Made by a program: the position numbers and the translations under genes
DNA from: CATQHD01 sp965202675
GTDB taxonomy: Bacteria > Actinomycetota > Acidimicrobiia > Spongiisociales > Spongiisociaceae
Length of the DNA stretch: 64,000 nucleotides
Direction: 5' to 3'
Assembly (NCBI GenBank): GCA_965202675.1
Contig: OZ241842.1
Coordinates: 2,418,001 to 2,482,000 of the forward strand
Notes under the pieces: generated by a model
The model's database searches: none
Told to the model about the DNA's origin: nothing
What the model saw: the letters and a program-made list of their open reading frames with translations, nothing else
In this document: positions 17,574 to 25,532 of the stretch, one piece after another
How the letters are laid out: every line of letters begins with the position of its first letter
Position numbering within the stretch: position 1 is the first letter of the stretch

Positions 17574-18584
17574 TTATGACACCTCAAGGCATACGTATTT
17601 AATATACGGGCTACTCTTTATACGAATTGGAGTTATATTTACAGCTTTAAGCATAAAATTGATATACTTTTGGTCCGCAAAATAATCACGAAAATTACTG
17701 ACAATTTGTCTCCTAAATCCTGTGATTTTATCTAGTGTATCACACCAAAACTCACTTGGGAAATAATTTTGTTCGCTACTCACCATGTTCGCTATTGGCA
17801 TACGTGAAACTTCCACTAAATCTGATGATATATTATTTAACTGGTCCTTCTTAAAGTCTTGTGATGTTATAATTCCTAAGCTTGGATTAAGCTGGCAGAA
17901 CCAATCATTAACTCGTTCTTTTATGAGATCTATATCATCATTATAGATGCCATGCAACATGGTAAAATATGGAGTGTAGCCGGTATCCGTCAATGGTATT
18001 AATTGGTTATTGGCTTCAGGGCCAGCATAATCAATATAATCAATCTTTTCGACAGTGACGCTTAATGGGGGTCCTAATTCGAGGGCACCTTCCTTAAATT
18101 CTTTCCACATCGTTTTTCCTAACTCAACCATTGCTGGAGCACTATCTACACATTGTATCAATGCATGATTTATGTCTCCACCGCAGTAGATTATATCAGC
18201 CATTGCAATGGCAAGACCAAATTGCGTTGCTAGAGAACCACAGGCAAAGTCAAAGATATTCAATCTGGTATTTGTATTTATTTGCTTGTCAGTCGGCATC
18301 CATTTTATGGCATGATATGCCAAGTTGATTTGTTTTGGTTGATAATAAAGTAGATAGTGAAGAGCGAACCATTCGTCATCATAGTTTGGCTTTTCCATAC
18401 CTTCACTAAGCTTATCCTGTTCTTTAAGAGCCGCTTCATGTTTGCTTGCTATGGTGGAATCAGATAATCCTTCGGAAATCTTAGCGAAATGAGCCTTTGC
18501 TGTCTTAGCAATTACTTGATCTAGCAAGGTTACAACCTTGCCCCTGTTGCGCTCAGCCCAAGTTTGCTGTGGTTCTTCCATCAT
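17574..18584 (-). CDS. Putative SAM-dependent methyltransferase-like protein
   Basis: A 336-aa, AT-rich gene product. A Rossmann-type motif I (LNIFDFACGSLATQFGLAIA) lies near residue 110 and an acidic strand-2 element (YCGGDINHALIQCVDSAPAM) follows, as expected for a class I methyltransferase fold. Beyond that I cannot assign a family. ATG 18584 is used; an upstream ATG at 18611 would add nine residues. It is the first gene of a three-gene unit with the radical SAM gene and a 65-aa gene. Codon use differs sharply from efp/nusB and lexA on either side, which suggests acquisition by transfer. Confidence 0.6.
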   Translation of the reverse strand: MMEEPQQTWAERNRGKVVTLLDQVIAKTAKAHFAKISEGLSDSTIASKHEAALKEQDKLSEGMEKPNYDDEWFALHYLLYYQPKQINLAYHAIKWMPTDKQINTNTRLNIFDFACGSLATQFGLAIAMADIIYCGGDINHALIQCVDSAPAMVELGKTMWKEFKEGALELGPPLSVTVEKIDYIDYAGPEANNQLIPLTDTGYTPYFTMLHGIYNDDIDLIKERVNDWFCQLNPSLGIITSQDFKKDQLNNISSDLVEVSRMPIANMVSSEQNYFPSEFWCDTLDKITGFRRQIVSNFRDYFADQKYINFMLKAVNITPIRIKSSPYIKYVCLEVS

Positions 18585-19011
18585 GTGTTCTTCCAGGTCG
18601 TTTGGCCACATCCTATACCTGATGGTCAGTCTCCGGTGGGATGGGTGATGGGGATAGGTCGGCGGGTTGGTACTCTCTGGTGCCGTCCGCCCGGCGAGGC
18701 GTCGGGTACGCTCGCAGTTGTACCGGTACTGCAGTTTGCTGCACACGAACCGTTGCCGCGTCCACACCAGAGTTACTGCTTTCGATGTAAATGATGCCCG
18801 ACGCAGATGAGGTCCGTTGAGACCGCGCTCGGCGGGGCGCTGACTTCGGGCGGTCAATGGATCGGCCCCCGGCAAGCTAGCCAGCCGAAGCATAACACCC
18901 CGCCGGAGTCTTCCCCGGGGCCGCCGCCGTCTCCGCCGTAGACGTAGCCGCCCGCGCCGAAGCATAACACCCCGCCGGAGTCTTCCCCGGGGGCTTGCCG
19001 GGGGCGGGCGG
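18585..19011. repeat. Intergenic region with a 36-bp direct repeat and a 13-bp inverted repeat
   Basis: No gene is supported here. A 36-bp sequence (CCGAAGCATAACACCCCGCC then GGAGTCTTCCCCGGGG) occurs at 18885-18920 and again at 18957-18992. GCCCCCGGCAAGC (18866) has its reverse complement GCTTGCCGGGGGC just before the end of lexA (about 18993-19005), enclosing both direct repeats. The right arm could serve as the lexA terminator. Confidence 0.7.
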
Positions 19012-19713
19012 TTATCTGGTCAGGCGGCGGAGGACGGTTACTACCTTGCCAAGGACTTCTACGCCGGAGGTGAAGGTCATGGGTTCGTAGGAGGGGTTGT
19101 CGGAGTGCAGGATCACCCGGCCGTTCTTGCGTTCGAAGCGCTTGACGGAAGCTTCCTCGCCGTCCACCAGGCAGGCTGCTATCTCGCCGTTCTCGACTTG
19201 GGGCTGGCTGCGCACCACCACCATGTCGCCGTCAAGGATGCCGGCGCCGGTCATGGAATCCCCCCGCACCTCCAGCATGAACAGAGTGCCGGACCCCACC
19301 AGGGCCTCGGGCAGATCTATCACGTCTTCTATGTGCTCTTCGGCCAGGATCGGCGCCCCGGCCGCGATCCTCCCCACCAACGGCACCTTTCTGATCGGGC
19401 CCTCCGGCATGGGCGGGGCCGCCGCGGATCGACTGTTGCGGGGGGCGACCACCCGGATGGCCCGCGGCTTGGCCGGATCCCGCTCGATCAGCCCCTTGCT
19501 TGCCAGGGCTTTGAGGTGGCTGTGGGCGGTCGACGGGGAGGTGGTGCCCAGCCGCTCTCCGATCTCCCGCACCGACGGCGGGTATCCCCGGGCGGCCAGA
19601 GCCGCTTCGATCACATCCATCACCTGCTGCTGCCGGTCGGTCAGCTTGAATTCGGTCTCTTGGTCGTTCTCGTCCGGCCGCCTGCTGCGCGGCCCGGCGC
19701 CGCTGTTGTCCAT
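19012..19713 (-). CDS. lexA: LexA SOS repressor
   Basis: A 233-aa repressor. The N-terminal winged helix (LTDRQQQVMDVIEAALAARG, YPPSVREIGERLG) binds SOS boxes. The C-terminal S24 protease domain has the Ala118-Gly119 self-cleavage site (GRIAAGAP), catalytic Ser153 (VRGDSM) and Lys191 (SVKRF). ATG 19713 is preceded by GGGAGG; an in-frame ATG 21 codons upstream lacks a site and overlaps the control region. It is divergent from the LysM gene, with three SOS boxes between them, so both genes are expected to be self-regulated. Confidence 0.96.
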   Translation of the reverse strand: MDNSGAGPRSRRPDENDQETEFKLTDRQQQVMDVIEAALAARGYPPSVREIGERLGTTSPSTAHSHLKALASKGLIERDPAKPRAIRVVAPRNSRSAAAPPMPEGPIRKVPLVGRIAAGAPILAEEHIEDVIDLPEALVGSGTLFMLEVRGDSMTGAGILDGDMVVVRSQPQVENGEIAACLVDGEEASVKRFERKNGRVILHSDNPSYEPMTFTSGVEVLGKVVTVLRRLTR

Positions 19714-19780
19714 CCTGAACCTCCCTTTGCGTCTTTCCGCCCTCTTCCGCGGCGATTCTACCGCCTCTCTGCCCAATTAC

Positions 19781-19794
19781 CAAACATTTGTTCG
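19781..19794. promoter_or_regulatory. SOS box A (LexA operator)
   Basis: CAAACATTTGTTCG differs at one base from the CGAAC-N4-GTTCG consensus of Gram-positive LexA sites. It is the box nearest to lexA. Confidence 0.8.
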
Positions 19795-19803
19795 AGAATG
19801 CGC

Positions 19804-19832
19804 TTGACATCCGAACATGAGTTCGATAATAA
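19804..19832 (+). promoter_or_regulatory. Promoter of the LysM gene
   Basis: A perfect TTGACA (19804-19809) with a 17-nt spacer to TAATAA (19827-19832). The spacer is almost filled by SOS box B. The ATG at 19841 lies about where transcription should begin. Confidence 0.75.
19812..19825. promoter_or_regulatory. SOS box B (LexA operator)
   Basis: CGAACATGAGTTCG is a perfect match to CGAAC-N4-GTTCG and lies between the -35 and -10 of the LysM promoter. Confidence 0.92.
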
Positions 19833-19840
19833 TAGCCGAC

Positions 19841-20197
19841 ATGAATCGAACATATGTTTGTAAGGGCCCGGTTTCGGCGGGCAGGGGCGGGGCCGCCGCC
19901 CGCACTGCGCTGCGCATCGGGCTGGCATCGGTGCTGGCTGCTTCCCTGATGGTGCTGCTGTTCGTCCCCACGGCGGACGCCGACCGGGGTGCGGCCCCGA
20001 CCGTCTCCTATGTGGTCCGGTCCGGGGACACCCTGTGGGAGCTGGCGGCCGCCCATACGCCCCCCTCCGGCGACGTCCGCCGCACGGTCGGCTCGATCAT
20101 GGCCGCCAACGGCTTGGACTCCGCCCTCATCACGGCGGGGGAAGTGGTCGAGATACCGGTCGGGGAGATCCCCGGCCAGGCGGTCAGGCGGCGGTGA
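19841..20197 (+). CDS. SOS-induced LysM-domain membrane protein (Rv2719c/YneA-like)
   Basis: A 118-aa protein with an N-terminal hydrophobic segment (ASVLAASLMVLLFVPTADA, about residues 29-47) and an extracytoplasmic LysM domain (SYVVRSGDTLWELAAAH through VVEIPV). Genes of this type divergent from lexA are SOS-induced cell-division or cell-wall factors (YneA, mycobacterial Rv2719c). The start ATG 19841 lies about 8 nt past the -10 element, so the mRNA is probably leaderless. Its 3' end overlaps the convergent membrane-protein gene by 14 nt. Confidence 0.85.
   Translation: MNRTYVCKGPVSAGRGGAAARTALRIGLASVLAASLMVLLFVPTADADRGAAPTVSYVVRSGDTLWELAAAHTPPSGDVRRTVGSIMAANGLDSALITAGEVVEIPVGEIPGQAVRRR
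19847..19860. promoter_or_regulatory. SOS box C (LexA operator)
   Basis: CGAACATATGTTTG has one mismatch to the consensus. It overlaps the first codons of the LysM gene. Confidence 0.8.
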
Positions 20198-21740
20198 TCT
20201 TCTCGAGCTCCGCCGCCACCAGGTGCAGCTCGGTTATCCGGTCCAGCGCCCAGGTCTGCACCTCCCCGAGCGGGGTGTTCAGGGCTTCGGGCAGTACGGA
20301 CATCGAATCGTTCATGGCGCCGCTCACCGCCGCCGCCCGGTCGGAATCGCCCTCGAGCAGGGCGGCGACGTAATCGGCCTGGTAGTTCTCCACCATGGTC
20401 ACCGCCTCGGCCGCCTGCTGCCGGTAAGCCCCGAACAGGGGGTCTTCGGGAAGGGCGGCCAGCACCTGCCGGGTCTCGGTGATGGAGAGGCTCAGCTGTT
20501 CGGCGATGCCTCCCACCTCCTCCCTGGACGCCTCCGCCGGCAGCTCCGGCAGGCCGAAGACGGTGGACAGCGAAAGCGAATAGGCCATGGCGTCGCCCAC
20601 CCGCCGGCCGACTCCGAGCGCCTGGATGGAGGACCACTCGAGCATCTGCTTGGGGAGCACCAGCTCCTGGATGGGGGCCGCCGACCCCACGAGGGGGGCT
20701 CTCGGAAGCTGCTCGGCGGCCAGTACGGACGCCGCCCGGGCGGCGCCGTCGAGGTTGTTCAGCCGGCTGGTGAGGGTGGACAGACCCGAATCGCTCAGCC
20801 AACCCTCGGCGGCCAGCGCCTCCTCCACGGGCGCGACCGCGCCGGACAGCCGCCGGGAGGCCGCCGCATACTGTTCCTCCCGGGCGTTCGCCTCCCGCAC
20901 CGGCAGGTCGCTCAGCACCTTCACCGTCCCCGCCCCCAACCCGATCAGCACCAGGATGCTGATCACCAGCGACCAGCGAACCCGGCGGTTGGAGCTCATC
21001 GATGCGTCGAGCTCGGGTCCGGGAACGCCGTAGGTCAGCAGCCTCCCGTCCATGTCCATGTCGGCGCTGGCTTCCCACAGCCGCCGGATGGTGTCGCCGG
21101 TGTTTCCCGTTCTGCCGTTCGGGTCGGCCGAAACCTTGTCGGCCGATACCTTGTCGAGGGATAGGGACTGCGCCCAGGGGTCGTCGGACGGCGGCGCGGC
21201 GGCCCGGTCTGCTCGGGGGGCCGGCGCGGCAGCAGCGGCGGCGGCCGAATTCTCGGGGCGGCGCTGCCCGCCGGACGAAGCCGGGCGCCCGCTGAATCCG
21301 GGCAGTTCCGCCGGCGGGGAGTTTTCCGCCGGGCCGGCGGCCGGGCGCATCCGGGCGGCGGCGGGGTTCGCTCCGGCTGGGGGCGGGTTGTCCGTCCGGA
21401 CCGCGGACTCGGAGCGGGTCAGGGCCCGGCCGCCCTCCGAACGCGGGGCATCGGCGGGGGCCGCCGGGAGGGGGCGGGAAAGGGGGAGGGCAGTGGGAGC
21501 CGGGCGGCTTCCCCAGGCGGGCAGGAGCCGGGCGGCTCTGCCCCCGCGCGGGCGGCGGTGGACGGATTTGTAGCGCTGCCGTCTGGCGCGATGGATGCCC
21601 CGTCTGCGGTTCGGGCGGGCAGGGCGGGCCGCGCCCTTTGTTCGGGTCCTATCGGCCGGCTTGACCGCTTTGCCGGGTTTCGCCGTCAGGCCGGCCGGGG
21701 GGGCCAGACGAGGCGGATGACCGAGTTTTAGGGTAACCAT
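20184..21740 (-). CDS. Single-pass membrane protein with long disordered N-terminus
   Basis: A 518-aa protein of unknown function. Residues 1 to about 210 are low-complexity, rich in Pro, Ala and Arg, and presumably disordered in the cytoplasm. One transmembrane helix (WSLVISILVLIGLGAGTVKVL) lies near residue 255, followed by a ~240-aa helical extracytoplasmic domain rich in Ala, Leu and Glu. No enzyme motif is seen. ATG 21740 has AGGAG about 11 nt upstream; an ATG at 21794 would add 18 residues. It is divergent from dut. Confidence 0.7.
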   Translation of the reverse strand: MVTLKLGHPPRLAPPAGLTAKPGKAVKPADRTRTKGAARPARPNRRRGIHRARRQRYKSVHRRPRGGRAARLLPAWGSRPAPTALPLSRPLPAAPADAPRSEGGRALTRSESAVRTDNPPPAGANPAAARMRPAAGPAENSPPAELPGFSGRPASSGGQRRPENSAAAAAAAPAPRADRAAAPPSDDPWAQSLSLDKVSADKVSADPNGRTGNTGDTIRRLWEASADMDMDGRLLTYGVPGPELDASMSSNRRVRWSLVISILVLIGLGAGTVKVLSDLPVREANAREEQYAAASRRLSGAVAPVEEALAAEGWLSDSGLSTLTSRLNNLDGAARAASVLAAEQLPRAPLVGSAAPIQELVLPKQMLEWSSIQALGVGRRVGDAMAYSLSLSTVFGLPELPAEASREEVGGIAEQLSLSITETRQVLAALPEDPLFGAYRQQAAEAVTMVENYQADYVAALLEGDSDRAAAVSGAMNDSMSVLPEALNTPLGEVQTWALDRITELHLVAAELEKITAA

Positions 21741-21802
21741 CGGGTGGTTCGCTCCTGTGCCGTACTCCGCCCGGCTTCGAGAGCCCCCGACCATCTTTTA
21801 CT

Positions 21803-22243
21803 ATGTGCTGGACATTGTACCTTAGCCTACAAAAGCTCGACAAGGAACTACCTACGCCGAGGCGCGCCCATCCTGGGGATGCGGGGCTCGATCTGTACGC
21901 CCGCTGTCCGGCGGTGCTGGCCCCCGGGGAGCGGGCCGCGGTCGCCACCGGGGTGGCGGTTGCCATCCCTCCGGGCAGCGTCGGATTGGTGACGCCCAGG
22001 AGCGGCTTGGCCGCCCGCAACGGGGTGGGGGTGGTCAACAGCCCCGGCCTGATCGACGCCGGATACCGGGGCGAGATCAGGGTGGTGCTGATCAACCATG
22101 GCCGGGAGTTGTTCGAGATCGCCCGCGGTGACCGGATCGCCCAGCTGGTGATCGTTCCGTGCGCGGCGCCGGAGGTCGAGCTGGTGGAACACCTCGACGA
22201 AACCGAACGAGGGCCGGGCGGCTTCGGCTCGTCCGGCCGATAG
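21803..22243 (+). CDS. dut: dUTP diphosphatase
   Basis: A 146-aa trimeric dUTPase hydrolysing dUTP to dUMP. All five family motifs are present: AHPGDAGLDLYA (I), PRSGLAARNG (II), GLIDAGYRGEIRVVL (III, with the catalytic Asp and the substrate Tyr), RGDRIAQLVIVP (IV) and the C-terminal Gly-rich RGPGGFGSSGR (V). Its N-terminus contains LDKELPTPRRA as in actinobacterial forms. pncB begins 78 bp downstream. Confidence 0.95.
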   Translation: MCWTLYLSLQKLDKELPTPRRAHPGDAGLDLYARCPAVLAPGERAAVATGVAVAIPPGSVGLVTPRSGLAARNGVGVVNSPGLIDAGYRGEIRVVLINHGRELFEIARGDRIAQLVIVPCAAPEVELVEHLDETERGPGGFGSSGR

Positions 22244-22321
22244 CCGAGGCCGGGGGAGCGGGGCTCTTACGTAACCGCCCCCGGAGGCGGATTTGCTCCG
22301 AAGGGCGGGTAGAGTCGCGGC

Positions 22322-23851
22322 GTGCTCACCGAGGGCGTCCTCTTCACGGATCACTACCAGCTGACCATGGCCCAGCTCTACCACCGCTGCGGGCTGGCCG
22401 AACGCACCGCCCAGTTCGACTACCTGTTCCGCTCCTACCCCGACTACGGCGGCCACCAGGCGGGCTACTGCATCACCGCCGGGCTGGGGCCGCTGCTGGA
22501 CTGGATGGATCGGACCTGGTTCGGGCGGGAGGAGCTGGAAGCCCTGCGCTTCATCCGCACCAACAAGGGGGAGCGGCTGTTCGAAGAGCCGTTCCTCGAC
22601 TGGCTGACCGGATCCGGAGGCTTCGGATCGGTGTCCATGTGGGCGGTCCCCGAAGGGAGGGTGGTCCACCCCAAGACCCCGGTGCTGACCGTCGAGGCGC
22701 CGCTGGCCGTCGCCCAGCTCCTGGAGACTCCCTTGTTGAACCGGCTCAACTACGCCACCCTGATCGCCACCAAGACCTCCCGGGTGGTGGAGGCGGCCGG
22801 AGGGTCGGCGGTGCTCGAGTTCGGCATGCGGAGGGCGCCGGACGCCGCCGCCAACGTGGCCACCCGCTCGGCCCTGATCGGAGGGGCGGGCGGCTCCTCC
22901 AACTTCGCCGCCTCCTACCGTTTCGGATACCCCCCCAAAGGCACCCACGCCCACTCCATGGTCCAGGCCTTCATGGCCGATTCCGGGAGCGAGCTGGATG
23001 CGTTCCGGGCCTACGCCGACGTTTACCCCGACGACTGCCTGCTGCTGGTCGACACCATCGACACCCTCCAATCCGGCATTCCCAACGCGATTACCGTCTT
23101 CGAGGAGCTGCGCCGCCGGGGGTGCAGGCCGGTGGGGGTGCGTCTCGATTCCGGCGACCTGGCGCATCTGTCGGTCCGCTCGGCTGCCATGCTCGACCGG
23201 GCGGGGTTCGAAGATGTTGCGATCGTGCTGTCCTCCGAGCTGGACGAGCTGACCATCTGGCAGGTGCGGAACCAGATCCTCGAGGAGTCGGGACGCTACG
23301 GGGTGGACGCCGGGCGGCTGCTCAACCGGCTGGTGTACGGGGTGGGCACCCGCCTGGCCACCTCCTACGGGTGCCCCAGCCCGGACGGGGTTTTCAAGCT
23401 GGTGGCGCTGGAGACCCCCGGCAGCGGATGGGCGCCGGCCATCAAGATATCCGAGACGCCCGCCAAGGTGCCCGACCCCGGACGCAAGCGGCTGTGGAGG
23501 GTCTACGACCGCCGGGGCACGGCCACCGCCGACCTCATCACCCTCGGCGGCCACGACCCCGCCGAACGGCCCATCCGGCTGGTGCACCCCAGCTACCCGG
23601 AGGTGAGCAGGGAGCTCGCCGCCGACCGGATTTCCGAGGTGGAGCAGCTGAGGGTGCGGGTGCTGAACGCCGGCCGCAGGACCTCGGACGGCGCCGGGGG
23701 CATCGAAGCCGCCCGAACCCGCCGCGCCGCCGACCTGGGCCGCCTCGACCCGGGCGTGCGGCGGTTGGTCAACCCCCATACCTATCACGTATCGCTCAGC
23801 CCCGCCCTGTCCGACCTCAAACAAGATCTGATCTCCGGTTTCAAGGGCTGA
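22322..23851 (+). CDS. pncB: Nicotinate phosphoribosyltransferase
   Basis: A 509-aa NAD-salvage enzyme (nicotinate + PRPP + ATP to NaMN). The N-terminus LFTDHYQLTMAQLY, the catalytic-His region (the RFGYPPKGTHAHSMVQAF segment near residue 210), VLLVDT-type DDCLLLVDTIDT, and GVRLDSGDLAHLS are typical. It starts with GTG 22322. NAD salvage of nicotinate may link loosely to the NicX-like genes at 33-44 kb, but these are far away. Confidence 0.93.
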   Translation: MLTEGVLFTDHYQLTMAQLYHRCGLAERTAQFDYLFRSYPDYGGHQAGYCITAGLGPLLDWMDRTWFGREELEALRFIRTNKGERLFEEPFLDWLTGSGGFGSVSMWAVPEGRVVHPKTPVLTVEAPLAVAQLLETPLLNRLNYATLIATKTSRVVEAAGGSAVLEFGMRRAPDAAANVATRSALIGGAGGSSNFAASYRFGYPPKGTHAHSMVQAFMADSGSELDAFRAYADVYPDDCLLLVDTIDTLQSGIPNAITVFEELRRRGCRPVGVRLDSGDLAHLSVRSAAMLDRAGFEDVAIVLSSELDELTIWQVRNQILEESGRYGVDAGRLLNRLVYGVGTRLATSYGCPSPDGVFKLVALETPGSGWAPAIKISETPAKVPDPGRKRLWRVYDRRGTATADLITLGGHDPAERPIRLVHPSYPEVSRELAADRISEVEQLRVRVLNAGRRTSDGAGGIEAARTRRAADLGRLDPGVRRLVNPHTYHVSLSPALSDLKQDLISGFKG

Positions 23852-23956
23852 GATCGAGGCCCGCTCCGCGGGCAACGGTCAGGCGGGGGCGTCTCGGCAG
23901 GTGTTCGGAGGTTATTTCCCACAGGCCGCCGAAAGCGGCTACAATGGCCGCCCCAG

Positions 23957-24029
23957 GCGGAAGTAGCTCAGTCGGTAGAGCGCAACCTTGCCAAGGTTGA
24001 GGTCGCGGGTTCGACCCCCGTCTTCCGCT
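23957..24029 (+). tRNA. tRNA-Gly (anticodon GCC)
   Basis: Acceptor GCGGAAG pairs with CTTCCGC, anticodon arm CAACC-TTGCCAA-GGTTG, T-arm GCGGGTTCGACCCCCGT. The first of a three-tRNA cluster. Confidence 0.96.
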
Positions 24030-24112
24030 CTCGGATCGGCGGCGGTTGCCGGGCCCGGCCCGAAGAGGGGCGGCCTGCGGGGGTGCGTTATCTCCGCCCG
24101 AGACGACCGAGC

Positions 24113-24183
24113 GGCGACGTGGCCGAGTGGTTAGGCACAGCTCTGCAAAAGCTGGTACACCGGTTCGATTCCGGTCGTCGCCT
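24113..24183 (+). tRNA. tRNA-Cys (anticodon GCA)
   Basis: Acceptor GGCGACG pairs with CGTCGCC, anticodon loop CTGCAAA within CAGCT/AGCTG, and T-loop GGTTCGATTCC. The 71-nt length is normal for tRNA-Cys. Confidence 0.95.
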
Positions 24184-24214
24184 CGCCCGCCGGAGCGGTG
24201 CGCGGCGCCGGCTC

Positions 24215-24286
24215 GGGCGCTTAGCTCAGGGGCAGAGCGCTTCCTTGACGCGGAAGAGGTCACAGGTTCAAATCCTGTAGCGCCCA
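24215..24286 (+). tRNA. tRNA-Val (anticodon GAC)
   Basis: Acceptor GGGCGCT pairs with AGCGCCC, anticodon arm CTTCC-TTGACGC-GGAAG, T-arm ACAGGTTCAAATCCTGT. Confidence 0.96.
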
Positions 24287-24513
24287 CACATCAGACCTAA
24301 ACAGCCCATACAGGTGCCTGGACCCTCCTGATAATCCGGGTTTGGGAGGTTGGCGAACAGGCCGGACGGCTCCCCAACAGAGCAACCGCGGAGGGCTCCG
24401 GCCGGATGAGCGGGGTTGCGGCAATGTGCTCGGCCTATGCGTCAGAACGGCGGCGGCATCACCCGATCAGCCGACCCTTCTTAGGGTGTCGTTGGCCCCG
24501 GAGTCGAATTAAT

Positions 24514-24542
24514 TTTACGGTCGCGCCGTTTGTGTCTATAAT
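24514..24542 (+). promoter_or_regulatory. Promoter of the 130-aa protein gene
   Basis: TTTACG (24514-24519), 17-nt spacer, TATAAT (24537-24542), 33 nt before the ATG, with AAAGGGA as ribosome site. The rest of the 290-bp gap after tRNA-Val shows nothing else. Confidence 0.65.
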
Positions 24543-24575
24543 GCGGGCTGCAGTACAACAGAAAGGGATGTTTGC

Positions 24576-24968
24576 ATGTCGATGAGCGATGACCGCAAGG
24601 AGGCTCTCGCCCAGGGCAGGAACGAGGCGCGGGCTGTAAGGGCTTACCTCGACGCCCTCAGCCAAAAGAAGCCCCGAGGCGGGAACCTCGAGAATCTGCA
24701 GTCGCGCATAGACGGGCTGACCGCCAAGATCGAAGCCGAGGCCAACTCGCTGAAGCGGCTGCAGATGATCCAGCAGCGCTTCGATTTGGAGGATCGGCGC
24801 AAGGCCGCCGGAAACGAAGTCGACCGCGACGCGCTGGAGGCCGATTTCGTAGGCGTCGCCGCTTCCTACTCCGACCGCAAGGGCATCACCTACAGCACCT
24901 GGCGGGAGTTCGGCGTATCCCCGGCCGTGCTGAAAGAGGCCGGCGTCAAGAGGACGCGGAGAGCCTAG
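24576..24968 (+). CDS. Conserved-looking actinobacterial protein, unknown function
   Basis: A 130-aa hydrophilic protein. Residues about 5-80 are predicted helical with heptad-like hydrophobics (ENLQSRIDGLTAKIEAEA). The C-terminus (SYSDRKGITYSTWREFGVSP then LKEAGVKRTRRA) is the most distinctive part and looks like a small DNA- or RNA-binding helical module. It has its own good promoter and a hairpin terminator, so it is a single-gene unit, probably well expressed. No function is assigned. Confidence 0.75.
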   Translation: MSMSDDRKEALAQGRNEARAVRAYLDALSQKKPRGGNLENLQSRIDGLTAKIEAEANSLKRLQMIQQRFDLEDRRKAAGNEVDRDALEADFVGVAASYSDRKGITYSTWREFGVSPAVLKEAGVKRTRRA

Positions 24969-24984
24969 AGCCTCCTCCAACCCG

Positions 24985-25006
24985 GCCCGTCCCTTGCGGG
25001 GCGGGC
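24985..25006 (+). terminator. Terminator hairpin after the 130-aa gene
   Basis: GCCCGTCCC and GGGGCGGGC pair (one G-T) around the loop TTGC, 16 nt after the stop codon. It lies between convergent genes. Confidence 0.65.
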
Positions 25007-25047
25007 GGGTAACTTCTGAATCCTTGTCGGCGCGGCGCCGGTCGGTG

Positions 25048-25437
25048 TTAACCCCAACCCAGCTCGTGCAGCCGGGCTTCCTCTATCCCCAGATAGTGGG
25101 CGATCTCATGGAGCACGGTCCTGCGGATCTCCTCGGCGGTTTCTTCCCGGTCGAGGCCCAGGGCCAGATGGGCGTCCATATATATGGAGATGCGGTCGGG
25201 GAGCGCCCATATGTAACCGGCGCCCCGCTCCGGCAGGGACACTCCCTCGTACATACCCAGCAGGCACTCCCCGCAGGAGTCCTGGCCGGGGTCGGCGCGG
25301 GCTTCCACCACCACCGTTAGGTTGTCGATCCCGCCGGCGGCCGGGCCGGGCCTCGACCGCAGCTCCTCGAGGGCGAGTTCCACGGTTTGCTCGAAGAAGG
25401 CCCTCGTCATTCCGGAGCGGGCGGCGGCGTGGTCCAT
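25048..25437 (-). CDS. Minimal zinc metallopeptidase (MMP-like, COG3824)
   Basis: A 129-aa zincin-like protein. The extended zinc motif HEIAHYLGIEEARLHELG lies at the C-terminus, giving HExxHxxG with a further acidic/His position. The N-terminal FEQTVELALEELRS and VVVEARAD regions match the small metallopeptidase family common in actinobacteria. The physiological target is unknown. It is divergent from the ABC exporter genes, with 95 bp between starts. Confidence 0.85.
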   Translation of the reverse strand: MDHAAARSGMTRAFFEQTVELALEELRSRPGPAAGGIDNLTVVVEARADPGQDSCGECLLGMYEGVSLPERGAGYIWALPDRISIYMDAHLALGLDREETAEEIRRTVLHEIAHYLGIEEARLHELGWG

Positions 25438-25532
25438 CGGCCCATACTATGACGGCGCGGAGCAGCTGACCCCGGCGGCATCCCGGTAACCGCCCGGTTA
25501 GGGCTCCGGGCGGGCCGGTATACTGGAAGGGC

